Assembly (NCBI GenBank): GCA_038184435.1
Contig: CP116227.1
Coordinates: 3,377,501-3,441,500, forward strand
Direction of reading: 5' to 3'
Source: Nocardioides alkalitolerans
GTDB taxonomy: Bacteria; Actinomycetota; Actinomycetes; Propionibacteriales; Nocardioidaceae
DNA: 64,000 nt
Position 1 is the stretch's first letter. Each line of letters opens with the position of its first letter. Made by a program: the position numbers and the translations under genes. The notes under the pieces were generated by a model. That model was not told where the DNA came from. It searched no databases and saw only the letters and a list, made by a program, of their open reading frames with translations. Positions 8,018 through 16,476 of the stretch are shown one piece after another.

Positions 8018-8830
8018 ATGGCGACCCATCTGACAGAATCGCCGATTGTGGAGCCAGGAGTCGCGGGGGACGGCAGCCCTGATCGTCGTGCCCTCGTCGT
8101 CGAGGACGATGCGGACATCCGGTCGTTGATCGACCTCACGCTGTCGGCACAGGGGTTCGTGATCCGCACGGCGGCGACCGGTCGCGACGGCCTGCAGCTG
8201 GCCCGCGAGTGGGAGCCCGACCTCATCACCCTCGACCTCGGCCTGCCGGGCATCGACGGTCTCGAGGTGTGCCGGCGCGTGCGCGAGTTCTCCGACGCCT
8301 ACCTGGTGGTCGTCTCCGCCCGCCAGGACGAGGTCGACCGGCTCATGGCGCTGCAGACCGGCGCCGACGACTTCCTCGTCAAGCCCTTCAGCCCGCGCGA
8401 GCTCCAGGCGCGCGTCACCGCGATGTTCCGGCGTCCGCGCAGCGCGCCGACGGGGCCGGCGGCCGAGTCCGTGTCGAGCGGCGCCGAGCCGATCGTGCTC
8501 GGCGGCATCGCCGTGCCCGAGGGCCACGAGGTGCTCCAGCACGGCGTCGTCGGCATCGACGTCGACGGACGCCGGGCGTTCGTCGAGGACGCGGAGGTCG
8601 ACCTCACGCGCACCGAGTTCGACCTGCTCACCCACCTCATGCGCACGCCGGCGCGGGTCTGGACCCGCGAGGCGCTGCTGCGCACCGTGTGGGGCAACGA
8701 CTGGGTCGGCGACTCGCACCTCGTCGAGGTCCACATCGGCAACCTCCGCCGCAAGCTCACGCAGGCCTCCGGCGACAAGTCGATCATCCACACCGTGCGG
8801 GGCGTCGGCTACCGCATGTCGGCTGCCTGA
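8018..8830 (+). CDS. OmpR/PhoB-type response regulator, orphan
   Basis: 270 aa from ATG 8018; GTG 8048 (260 aa) is an equally plausible start and there is no strong RBS for either. The receiver domain has the acidic pair in VVEDDADI, the phospho-acceptor Asp in LITLDLGLPGIDG and the conserved Lys in DFLVKPF. A 40-residue linker leads to a winged-helix DNA-binding domain with LTRTEFDLL, the recognition helix before VEVHIGNLRRKL and the final VRGVGYRM. No histidine kinase gene lies beside it. An IS30 element sits 86 bp downstream, so a partner may have been separated, but no remnant is visible. Confidence 0.9.
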   Translation: MATHLTESPIVEPGVAGDGSPDRRALVVEDDADIRSLIDLTLSAQGFVIRTAATGRDGLQLAREWEPDLITLDLGLPGIDGLEVCRRVREFSDAYLVVVSARQDEVDRLMALQTGADDFLVKPFSPRELQARVTAMFRRPRSAPTGPAAESVSSGAEPIVLGGIAVPEGHEVLQHGVVGIDVDGRRAFVEDAEVDLTRTEFDLLTHLMRTPARVWTREALLRTVWGNDWVGDSHLVEVHIGNLRRKLTQASGDKSIIHTVRGVGYRMSAA

Positions 8831-8916
8831 CCCCTTCGCGGTCGTTCGGTCGCCGGTCCCGTTGACGGTGCCGGTCAGGGGGCCGTGAAGTGTGCAGCTG
8901 GGACACGTCCCGCACG

Positions 8917-8944
8917 GGCGGTTTCAACCTGTTAGCGCAACACC
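8917..8944 (+). repeat. IS30 terminal inverted repeat, left end
   Basis: Matches the reverse complement of 10174-10201 at 23 of 28 positions. The transposase stop codon lies inside this repeat. Confidence 0.9.
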
Positions 8945-10165
8945 GGTTGGTCCTGTCGGGTTGGACAGTAGTTCGTCGAGGGCTTCGGCTGGGCTCTTCC
9001 AGTCAAGGGTGGCGCGTGGCCGGTTGTTGAGCTTGCGGGCGACGTGGTCGAGGTAGTCGGCCTGATAGACCGATAGGTCGGAGCCCTTGGGGAAGTACTG
9101 ACGCAGCAGCCCGTTGGTGTTCTCGTTGGTGCCGCGTTGCCAGGGCGAGTGGGGGTCGCAGAAGTAGATCTCCAGATCCGTTGCGGCAGCGATCCGGACG
9201 TGGTTGCTCATCTCTCGGCCCTGGTCCCAGGTCAGGGTCTTGCGCAACACCTCGGGCAGCTGGCTCATCGTGGTGACCATGGCGCGCTCGACGGCGTCGG
9301 CGCCGTAGCCCTCGGGCAGGTGCAGCAACATCACGAAACGCGTGGCCCGCTCGACCAGGGTGCCGATCGCGCTGCGTGAGGCGGTGCCGCCCATGATCAG
9401 GTCGCCTTCCCAATGCCCGGGCACAGCTCGGTCGGCCACCTCGGCGGGGCGTTCGCTGATGTTGACCATGCCCGGCATCCGACCGCGTCGCTCACCGTCT
9501 CGGCGCCGCGGTCTGCGCAACGCTCGTCCCGTCCGTAGCCGGGTATGCAGGTCGCGACGCAACGCGCCGCGGCCTTGCACATACAGCGACTGGTAGATCG
9601 TCTCGTGAGACACCCACATCTCCGGATCGTCGGGGAAGTCACGGCGCAGCCGCCAGGCGATCTGAGCGGGACTGTGCTCATCGCTCAGCCGATTCTGCAC
9701 CTCCTGCCGCAGCCGCTGGTTCAGCACCAGCTTCGCGGGCCGGGCCCGGCAACGAGCCCGACGCTCTGCCCGTAGCTGCGCGCTGTGGGGCGAGTAGTTC
9801 CACGGCACCCGCCGCTTCGGGCCACGGCTACCCGGGGAGCCGTACCGCTGGTGGAACAGGTTCTTGTCGATCTCACGCTTCACCGTCGAGGGCGCCCGAC
9901 CGAGCGCCGCCGCGATCATCCGGATCGACTCACCTCGCTCCATGCCGGCATGGATCCGTTCACGCTCGAGGATTGAGAGCCGTCGATACCCGGCTGCGGT
10001 CGGTGCAGCAACTGGCTTCACCCCGCCAGCCTGAGCGAACCAGCGATGCCCAGCCCGGCTCGACACACCCGCAGACCTCGCGGCCGCATCGATCGACATC
10101 CCCTCCCCGACCGCAGCCCAGAACACCAGCCGCACCGACCTCAAGATCGCCACCACACACCCCAT
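8924..10165 (-). CDS. IS30 family transposase
   Basis: 413 aa from ATG 10165; GTG 10171 is also possible. An N-terminal helix-turn-helix (AAARSAGVSSRAGHRWF) is followed by the IS30 HTH (RGESIRMIAAALGRAPSTVKREI) and the DDE integrase core. The first Asp is in GHWEGDLIMG, the second in LTWDQGREM and the catalytic Glu in WQRGTNENTNGLLR, all in IS30 spacing. The reading frame is intact, so the element may be active. Confidence 0.95.
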   Translation of the reverse strand: MGCVVAILRSVRLVFWAAVGEGMSIDAAARSAGVSSRAGHRWFAQAGGVKPVAAPTAAGYRRLSILERERIHAGMERGESIRMIAAALGRAPSTVKREIDKNLFHQRYGSPGSRGPKRRVPWNYSPHSAQLRAERRARCRARPAKLVLNQRLRQEVQNRLSDEHSPAQIAWRLRRDFPDDPEMWVSHETIYQSLYVQGRGALRRDLHTRLRTGRALRRPRRRDGERRGRMPGMVNISERPAEVADRAVPGHWEGDLIMGGTASRSAIGTLVERATRFVMLLHLPEGYGADAVERAMVTTMSQLPEVLRKTLTWDQGREMSNHVRIAAATDLEIYFCDPHSPWQRGTNENTNGLLRQYFPKGSDLSVYQADYLDHVARKLNNRPRATLDWKSPAEALDELLSNPTGPTGVALTG

Positions 10166-10173
10166 CCACACAG

Positions 10174-10201
10174 GGCGTTGCACTAACCCCTTGAAACCGC
10201 C
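10174..10201 (-). repeat. IS30 terminal inverted repeat, right end
   Basis: Partner of 8917-8944. It lies 8 bp upstream of the likely transposase start and probably overlaps its promoter. Confidence 0.9.
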
Positions 10202-10263
10202 ACGATCCGAGCTGCACCAGGCGCACAGTTCCGGCCCCTGCCCCGCCCCCCGCACGACAAGAC

Positions 10264-10301
10264 CGACGGGCGGCAGGACTCGAGGGTCCCGCCGCCCGTC
10301 G
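10264..10301 (-). terminator. Probable terminator of the aldolase/nitrilase/ABC operon
   Basis: An 11-bp inverted repeat (10264-10274 / 10291-10301) with a 16-nt loop, 40 bp after the last gene of the leftward operon. Confidence 0.55.
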
Positions 10302-10340
10302 GCGTCGGTGTGCGGCACGCGCCGCGGTTCCCGCTGCGGG

Positions 10341-11084
10341 TCACGCCTCGGCGAGGATGCCCTCCATCAGCTCCTTGGGCGCCGTGAAGCCCTGCACGAT
10401 CGCCTCGTGCACCATCTGCAGCGCGATGAACGCGGCACCGTGCTCGACGGCGAGGCGCTTCTCCGCCTCCGACCAGGCGGGGAGCACCCACGGCTTGTCG
10501 GCGGCCTCGGCGAGCTTCGCGATGTGCGCGATGTCGGCGAAGTCCTCCTCGCTGCGCGTGTAGTGGCCACGGCCGCGGCGCAGCGAGAGGTCGGTAGGGC
10601 CGATGAAGACGCCGTCGACGGTGTCGAGCGCCAGGATCGCCTCGGCGTCGTCGAACGCGCCGGCGTCCTCGATCATCGGGAAGACGAGGGTGGTGGCGTC
10701 GGCGTTGCGGTACCACTCCTCGCTGAACCCGCCGTAGCCCACCGTGCGGCCGCCGGCCGCGCTGCGGTCGCCCAGCGGGGGGAACTTCGCGTAGCTCGTG
10801 ATCAGCTTCGCGTGCTCGAGGTTCTCGATGTGCGGGATGATCACGCCGTCGGCGCCGAAGTCGAGCGCCTGCTGGATCGGGCCGCGCTCGGGCACGAGCA
10901 CCTTCGCGAGCACCTTGAGGCCCAGGCCCTTGAGCACGGGCAGGAAGCGCTCGAGCGTCTCGAGGTCGAAGGGGCCGTGCTCGATGTCGAGGATGACGAA
11001 GTCGTAGCCGAGCTTCGCCACGATCTCCGCCACGGCGGTGTTGGAGTCGGAGAGCCAGGCGCCGAGCTGCGGGGTCGTGGTCAT
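10341..11084 (-). CDS. HpcH/HpaI-family aldolase
   Basis: 247 aa from ATG 11084, RBS AAAGGA 8 nt upstream. It is a TIM-barrel class II aldolase: an early DFVILDIEHGPF strand (metal-site Glu/Asp region), the ADGVIIPHIEN strand, the metal-binding PMIEDAGAFDD segment and VDGVFIGPTDLS. Relatives retro-aldol cleave 2-keto-3-deoxy acids to pyruvate and an aldehyde. The substrate cannot be read from sequence. It is the last gene of a leftward catabolic operon, 59 bp after a nitrilase-family amidase, so the amidase and aldolase may act in sequence on an imported compound. Confidence 0.88.
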   Translation of the reverse strand: MTTTPQLGAWLSDSNTAVAEIVAKLGYDFVILDIEHGPFDLETLERFLPVLKGLGLKVLAKVLVPERGPIQQALDFGADGVIIPHIENLEHAKLITSYAKFPPLGDRSAAGGRTVGYGGFSEEWYRNADATTLVFPMIEDAGAFDDAEAILALDTVDGVFIGPTDLSLRRGRGHYTRSEEDFADIAHIAKLAEAADKPWVLPAWSEAEKRLAVEHGAAFIALQMVHEAIVQGFTAPKELMEGILAEA

Positions 11085-11143
11085 GGGGAGGTCCTTTCGG
11101 GGAACGTGCAGGGGTCGGTACGGCGCGGGATCACGCCGGCCGC

Positions 11144-11932
11144 TCAGGCGATGCGGTAGCGGCGGTTGGCCAGGCTGGGGTTGCTCGCGCGCACCACGCC
11201 GGTGCGGGCGGTGTCGACGTCGAAGACGGTCACGTCGACGGCCTCGGCGAGCTCGGCGAGCACCGTGCCCATCGGGTCGACGGCCACGGCGGAGCCGATG
11301 CCCATCGGCGGCGCCTGGGAGACGCCCGCGACGAACACGGTGTTCTCGATGGCGCGGGCGAGCAGGAGGGTCTTCCAGTGGTACTCCTTGCGGGGGCCCG
11401 GCACCCACGAGGCGGGGTAGAGCACCACGTCGGCGCCCGCGTCGACGACACGACGGGCCGCCTCGGGGAAGCGCAGGTCGTAGCAGGTCAGCAGACCCAC
11501 CGTGACGCCGTCGACCTCGAAGGTCTCGGGAGCGTCGAGGTCGCCGGGGCAGATGAACTCCGACTCCCGGTAGCCGAACGCGTCGTAGAGGTGCTGCTTG
11601 CGGTACGCCGCGACGCGCTGCCCGTCGGCGTCGAGCACGAGCAGCGAGTTGTAGGCCCGGTCCGGGTCGGGCGACGTCTCGACGAGGCCGAAGACGATCG
11701 CGACGCCGTGCTCCTTGGCGAGCTGGGCGACCTGGCCCGCGAACGGGCCGTCGAGGGGCTCGGCGGCGGCGACGAAGTCGCGCGACATGGCTGGCAGCTC
11801 GAACATCGCGAACTCGGGGAAGACGAGCAGGTCCGCCCCCCGGGCGACCGCCACCTCGGCGAGGCGGGCCATCTGCGCGAGGTTGGCCTCCTTATCCTCG
11901 GTGGTCAGCATCTGGCAGAGCGCGATCCTCAT
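11144..11932 (-). CDS. Carbon-nitrogen hydrolase (nitrilase superfamily amidase)
   Basis: 262 aa from ATG 11932, overlapping the LysR stop by 4 bp. The Glu-Lys-Cys triad is visible: Glu in LLVFPEFAMF, Lys in YRKQHLYD and Cys in TCYDLRFPE. The pattern and length match the deaminated-glutathione/omega-amidase-like branch rather than true nitrilases. It should hydrolyse an amide or carbamoyl group in the cytosol. Placement after a peptide-type transporter and before an aldolase suggests use of an imported amidated compound. Confidence 0.88.
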   Translation of the reverse strand: MRIALCQMLTTEDKEANLAQMARLAEVAVARGADLLVFPEFAMFELPAMSRDFVAAAEPLDGPFAGQVAQLAKEHGVAIVFGLVETSPDPDRAYNSLLVLDADGQRVAAYRKQHLYDAFGYRESEFICPGDLDAPETFEVDGVTVGLLTCYDLRFPEAARRVVDAGADVVLYPASWVPGPRKEYHWKTLLLARAIENTVFVAGVSQAPPMGIGSAVAVDPMGTVLAELAEAVDVTVFDVDTARTGVVRASNPSLANRRYRIA

Positions 11933-12987
11933 GCGCTGTTCTCCTCTCGGGAGCGGAACGGGACGGTGGACGACAGGGGGGCGTCGACGGCGGACGGGCT
12001 CGGGGCGGCCAGCCACGGGTCGTCGCCGTCGCGGTGGCTGTGGCGGCCCTCGGCCGCCAGGGCGTCCTGGTAGGCCGGCATCCAGGGCCGCTCGGCGTCG
12101 GCGTCACGCTGGTAGGCGGCGACGACGACGTCGAGGAAGCGCTGGACCTCCGGGGTGGCGCGCTCGGGGTGCCAGACCAGGTAGGCCGTCGCCGTGAGGC
12201 GGGGCTCCACGATCGGGCGGTAGACGACGTTGGGCAGGCGGGTCGCGGCGAGCGACCGCGGCAGGAACGAGACGCCCGCGCCGGCCGCGACCATGCCGAT
12301 GTGGTCGAGGTAGGAGCCGGCGGCCACGGGTCCCCGCGGGGAGAACCCGGCCTTCATGCACGCCACCACCAGGGCGTCGTGCACCTCGGGCGCGGCGTGC
12401 CGCGGGATGGTGATGATCTGCTCGTGGCGCAGGTCCGCGACCGCGACCTCCGTGCGCTCCGCCAGCGGGTGGTCGGCGGGCAGCGCGAGGAGGTACGGCT
12501 CGGCGTACAGCTCCACGCACGCGAAGCCCTTGTCGGTGTGGCGGGTGTAGAGCACCGCCACGTCCTGCCGGCCGCCCTCGAGCTCCTCGAGGATCTGCAC
12601 GGTCGTCGAGTAGGTGATGGGGAGGTCGACCCGCGGCGAGGCGTCGCGGAACTCCTTGATCACCGCCGGCAGGTGCCCGTAGACGAGCGCCCGGGTCAGC
12701 GCCACGCGCACCCGGCCGAGCTCGCCGGCCTGGAGCTCGTTGAGCAGGCCCTCGAGGCCGTGCACCTGCTCGAGCACCGAGCGGCAGCGCAGGTAGAACT
12801 CGCGCCCGGCCGCCGTCACCGTGAACGGGCGGGTGGAGCGGTCGAGCAGCTGGATGCCGAGGTCGGACTCCAGCCGGATGATCTGCTGGCTGAGGGCGGG
12901 CTGGCTGATGAAGAGCTGCTCCGCCGCCGTGCGGAAGCTCTGCGCGTCGACGAGCGACACGTACATCTCGAGCCGTCGGGTCTCCAC
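11929..12987 (-). CDS. LysR-family transcriptional regulator
   Basis: 352 aa from GTG 12987, 3 nt after the ABC ATPase stop; the N-terminus METRRLEMYVSL aligns with the usual LysR start. The winged helix-turn-helix is residues about 5-65 with the SFRTAAEQLFISQPALSQ motif, followed by the effector-binding domain to about 300. The last 50 residues are a Ser/Ala/Asp-rich extension not usual in the family. It is encoded inside the operon it probably controls. A candidate LysR-type box lies upstream of the first gene at 18181-18196. Confidence 0.92.
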   Translation of the reverse strand: METRRLEMYVSLVDAQSFRTAAEQLFISQPALSQQIIRLESDLGIQLLDRSTRPFTVTAAGREFYLRCRSVLEQVHGLEGLLNELQAGELGRVRVALTRALVYGHLPAVIKEFRDASPRVDLPITYSTTVQILEELEGGRQDVAVLYTRHTDKGFACVELYAEPYLLALPADHPLAERTEVAVADLRHEQIITIPRHAAPEVHDALVVACMKAGFSPRGPVAAGSYLDHIGMVAAGAGVSFLPRSLAATRLPNVVYRPIVEPRLTATAYLVWHPERATPEVQRFLDVVVAAYQRDADAERPWMPAYQDALAAEGRHSHRDGDDPWLAAPSPSAVDAPLSSTVPFRSREENSA

Positions 12988-12990
12988 GGA

Positions 12991-14667
12991 TCAGCCGCCC
13001 AGACGCTGGGCGCGGCGCTGCGCCTGCAGGTCGGGGTCGGGCACGGGGGCCGCGGCGATGAGACGACGGGTGTAGTCCTCCTGCGGGGCGTTGAGCACCC
13101 GCGCGGTGGGACCCTGCTCCACGACCCGGCCGTGCTGCAGCACGACGACGGAGGTCGCGAGCTGCTCGACGACCGACAGGTCGTGGGTGATGAACAGGCA
13201 CGAGAAGCCGTGCTCGCGCTGCAGGTCGGAGAACAGGTCGAGCACCGCGGCCTGCACCGACACGTCGAGCGCCGAGGTCGGCTCGTCGGCCACGAGCAGG
13301 CGCGGGTTGGTCGCCATCGCGCGGGCGATGCCCACGCGCTGGCGCTGGCCGCCGGAGAGCTCGTGGGGGTAGCGGTCCACCCACTCCTTCGGCAGCCGCA
13401 CGTCGTCGAGGAGCTCCTGCGCGCGGGCCCGGCAGGCCTTCGCGCTCGTGAGCTTCCCCGTCCAGCGCAGCGGGTCGGTGATCGACTGGCCGATGGTGCG
13501 GCGGGGGTCGAGCGAGGACGCGGGGTCCTGGAACACCATCGAGACCTGGGAGCGGATGTGGACGAGGTCGGCCCGCGAGCCGGCGGACACGTCGCGCCCG
13601 CCGATCTCCATCCGGCCCTCGGCGACGGGGAGCAGCCCCATCGCGAGGCGGCCGATGGTCGACTTGCCCGAGCCGGACTCGCCGACCAGGCCGACGATCT
13701 CGCCGGGCGCGACGCTGATGTCGAGGTCGTGGCCGGCGCGGAACCCGGCCTTCCGCCAGGAGCCGGGGTACTCGATGGCGACGCCCTCGAGCTCCAGCAC
13801 GGGCGGCGCGGTGCGGTCGGCGACGGCGGAGCTCGTCGTACCGGAGCCGAGCCGCGGGACCGCCTCGAGCAGGGCCTTCGTGTAGTCGTGCTGCGGGCGG
13901 GCGAAGAGCTCGCGGGACGGGGCGGTCTCCACGACGCGACCGTCGCGCATGACGACGACGCGGTCGGAGACGTCGGCGACGACGCCCATGTCGTGCGTGA
14001 TGATGAGGACGCCCATGCCGGTGCGCTGCTGCAGCTCGCGCACCAGGTCGAGGATCTCGGCCTGGACGGTCACGTCGAGCGCCGTGGTCGGCTCGTCGGC
14101 GATGAGGAGCCGCGGCTCCGAGGCCATCGCCATGGCGATCATGGCGCGCTGGCGCTGCCCGCCGGAGAGCTGGTGGGGGTAGTGCTTCACCTTCTCCTCG
14201 GGGCTGGGCATGTGCACCTGCCGGAGCAGCGCGATCGCCTTCTCGGCCGCCTCCGCCTTGGAGACGTCGCGGTGGCTGCGGATCGCCTGGGAGAGGTGGT
14301 GACCGATCGTGTAGACCGGGTTCAGGGCCGTCATCGGCTCCTGGAAGATCACGGCGACGTCGCAGCCGCGCACCTGGCGCAGCCGCTTCTCGCTCGCCCC
14401 GACGAGCTCCTCCCCGTCGAGCCGGATGGAGCCGGTACGGCGCGCGTTCTCCGGCAGCAGGTCCAGGATCGCCATCGCGGTGACCGACTTGCCCGAGCCG
14501 GACTCGCCCACGAGGGCGACGGTCTCCCCGGGTGCGACGGAGAAGCTGATGCCGTGGGTGACGGGCTTCCACTTCTTGCCGCCCCCGAAGGCGACGGACA
14601 CGTCGTCGATCTCCAGCAGCGCCGTGGCGGGCGGCGGCGGGGCCTTCTCGAGCACGGGCTGGGTCAT
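12991..14667 (-). CDS. Dipeptide/oligopeptide ABC transporter ATPase, two fused ATP-binding domains
   Basis: 558 aa from ATG 14667 with RBS GAGGAGC; it overlaps the permease stop (ATGA). Two complete nucleotide-binding domains are fused, corresponding to DppD and DppF. Each has Walker A GESGSGKS, signature LSGGQRQR and Walker B LLIADEP or LLVADEP, plus the C-terminal YT(K/R)xL oligopeptide-transporter tail motif. It powers import together with the two permeases upstream. Such single-chain DppDF fusions are common in actinobacteria. Confidence 0.95.
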   Translation of the reverse strand: MTQPVLEKAPPPPATALLEIDDVSVAFGGGKKWKPVTHGISFSVAPGETVALVGESGSGKSVTAMAILDLLPENARRTGSIRLDGEELVGASEKRLRQVRGCDVAVIFQEPMTALNPVYTIGHHLSQAIRSHRDVSKAEAAEKAIALLRQVHMPSPEEKVKHYPHQLSGGQRQRAMIAMAMASEPRLLIADEPTTALDVTVQAEILDLVRELQQRTGMGVLIITHDMGVVADVSDRVVVMRDGRVVETAPSRELFARPQHDYTKALLEAVPRLGSGTTSSAVADRTAPPVLELEGVAIEYPGSWRKAGFRAGHDLDISVAPGEIVGLVGESGSGKSTIGRLAMGLLPVAEGRMEIGGRDVSAGSRADLVHIRSQVSMVFQDPASSLDPRRTIGQSITDPLRWTGKLTSAKACRARAQELLDDVRLPKEWVDRYPHELSGGQRQRVGIARAMATNPRLLVADEPTSALDVSVQAAVLDLFSDLQREHGFSCLFITHDLSVVEQLATSVVVLQHGRVVEQGPTARVLNAPQEDYTRRLIAAAPVPDPDLQAQRRAQRLGG

Positions 14668-15500
14668 CGGTTGCTCCTCGACTTCGGGTCGAGCCCCGAG
14701 CGCAGGGCGTCGCCGACCAGGCCGAAGGCCAGGATCGTCAGCACCACGAAGGCTCCGGGCACGAGCAGGACGTGCGGGTCGCTGGACAGGTAGCGCTGGC
14801 CCTGGGCCACCATCGAGCCCCACGAGGGGGTGGGCGGCACGACGCCGAGCCCGAGGTAGCTGAGGCCGGACTCGAGCAGGATCGCGGTCGCGATGGTGAG
14901 CGAGACCTGCACGATGAGCGGGGCGGAGATGTTGGGGAGGATCACCCCGAAGAGCCGGGTGCGGGTCGGAGCCCCGAAGGCGGTGGCCGCCTCGACGAAC
15001 TCCAGCCGCTTCACCGAGATCACCTGGCCGTAGGCGATGCGGGCGAACGTCGGCGCGAAGAGCACGCCCATCGCCGCGATGAGGGTGCCGGTGCCGGGGC
15101 CCCGGAGCGTCACGGCGAGCAGCACCAGGATGATCGGCGGGAAGGCGAGCAGGACGTCCACGACGACCCGCATCGTGATCACCTCGACGATGCCGCCGAA
15201 GTAGCCGCCCAGGAGCCCGAGCAGGGTGCCGAGCACCATCGACACGAGCGTCGCGCCGAGCGCGATGAGCAGCTCCACCCGGGCGCCGTAGATGATCCGG
15301 CTGAGGATGTCGCGCCCCAGCTCGTCGGTGCCGAGGACGTGCGCCCCGCCGGGGCCGGCGAGGCGGTCGGCCACGTCCTGCGAGAGGGGGTCGGCCGGCG
15401 CCAGCAGCGGGGCGGCGACGAGCACGAGGAGCATGAGGCCGACGTACACCAGGGCGGCGAGCCGCAGCGGGGTCAGCGCGTGAGCCAGACGGCGTCGCAT
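14664..15500 (-). CDS. ABC transporter permease, DppC type
   Basis: 278 aa. It starts at ATG 15500, one base after the preceding permease stop. Six membrane helices, an N-terminal DppC/OppC region with HVLGTDELGRDILSR and the EAA loop EAATAFGAPTRTRLFGVILPN that docks the ATPase. It pairs with the DppB-type subunit to form the membrane channel. Confidence 0.95.
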   Translation of the reverse strand: MRRRLAHALTPLRLAALVYVGLMLLVLVAAPLLAPADPLSQDVADRLAGPGGAHVLGTDELGRDILSRIIYGARVELLIALGATLVSMVLGTLLGLLGGYFGGIVEVITMRVVVDVLLAFPPIILVLLAVTLRGPGTGTLIAAMGVLFAPTFARIAYGQVISVKRLEFVEAATAFGAPTRTRLFGVILPNISAPLIVQVSLTIATAILLESGLSYLGLGVVPPTPSWGSMVAQGQRYLSSDPHVLLVPGAFVVLTILAFGLVGDALRSGLDPKSRSNR

Positions 15501-15501
15501 G

Positions 15502-16452
15502 TCAGCGCCTCACTCTCGGGTCGAGCACTCCGTAGAGCACGTCGACGATGATGTTGATGGACACGAAGAGCACGGCGATCGTGATGACGACGCCCTGCAC
15601 GACGGGGTAGTCGCGGGCCGTGACGGCGTCGACCAGCAGGCTGGAGAGGCCGGGGTAGCTGAAGACCCGCTCGACGAGGACCGTCGAGCCGAGCAGGGTG
15701 CCGACGCCGATGCCGACCGTCGTCACGACGGGGTTGAGCGAGTTGCGCAGCACGTACTTCCGGAAGACCGTCCGTCGCGAGAGGCCGAGGGACCGCGCCG
15801 TGCGGACCCAGTCCTGGTGGAGCATCTCGAGCACCGCGGAGCGGGTCATGCGGGCCACGGTCGAGGCGAAGCCGACGGCCAGCGCGATCGCCGGCATGAT
15901 CAGCAGCTGGGCGTGGCGGGCCGGGTCGTCCCCCCACTCGGTGAACCCGCCGGCGGGCAGCAGCCCGAGCTCGAGCGAGAACAGGAGCACGAGGAGCGCG
16001 CCGAAGACGAACACGGGGAGCGCGACGCCGATCGACGTCAGCACCGAGGTGACGGAGTCGAACCAGCCGCCCCGGCGGGCCGCCAGCGCGCCCCACGGCA
16101 CGCCGACGACGACCGCGATCAGGGTGGCCAGGCCGACGAGCTCGAGCGTCCGAGGGAGACGCTCGCCGATCGCCTCGGAGACGGCCTGGCCGTTGCGGAA
16201 CGACTCCCCGAGGTCGCCGGTGAGGGCGCCGGAGAGGAACTGCCAGTACTGGGTCAGCAGCGGCTGGTCGAGCCCGAGCTGCTCCCGCACGCGGGCCACC
16301 GCGTCAGGGGTCGCGGAGCCGCCGTCGCCCTGCGAGAGCAGGAGCATCGCCGGGTCACCGGGCACCAGGTGCAGGGCCAGGAAGATGAGCGTCAGGACCA
16401 GGAGGACGAGTCCGATACCCACCCCGATCCTGCGCAGCACGTACGTGGTCAC
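15502..16452 (-). CDS. ABC transporter permease, DppB type
   Basis: 316 aa from GTG 16452. It has the DppB start MxxYVLRRI, the HLVPGDP motif after helix 1, six helices and the EAA loop containing VRTARSLGLSRRTVFRKYVLRN. It is second in the operon, 24 bp after the substrate-binding protein gene. Confidence 0.95.
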   Translation of the reverse strand: MTTYVLRRIGVGIGLVLLVLTLIFLALHLVPGDPAMLLLSQGDGGSATPDAVARVREQLGLDQPLLTQYWQFLSGALTGDLGESFRNGQAVSEAIGERLPRTLELVGLATLIAVVVGVPWGALAARRGGWFDSVTSVLTSIGVALPVFVFGALLVLLFSLELGLLPAGGFTEWGDDPARHAQLLIMPAIALAVGFASTVARMTRSAVLEMLHQDWVRTARSLGLSRRTVFRKYVLRNSLNPVVTTVGIGVGTLLGSTVLVERVFSYPGLSSLLVDAVTARDYPVVQGVVITIAVLFVSINIIVDVLYGVLDPRVRR

Positions 16453-16476
16453 GACAGGTTCCTCTCCGACGCTCTC

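Larger units (their letters stand above)
8917..10201. mobile_element. Complete IS30-family insertion sequence
   Basis: 1285 bp bounded by 28-bp imperfect inverted repeats (8917-8944 and 10174-10201, 23 of 28 identical) that begin GGCGGTTTCAA. A 3-bp direct repeat ACG flanks it (8914-8916 and 10202-10204), as expected for IS30 target duplication. It carries a single transposase gene on the minus strand that fills the element. It inserted between the response-regulator gene and the terminator of the leftward aldolase operon and disrupted no recognisable gene. Confidence 0.92.

Noticed and set aside
12034..14793. 919-codon open frame antisense to the LysR and ABC ATPase genes
   Set aside because: Same reason; the minus-strand products have Walker, signature and HTH motifs.
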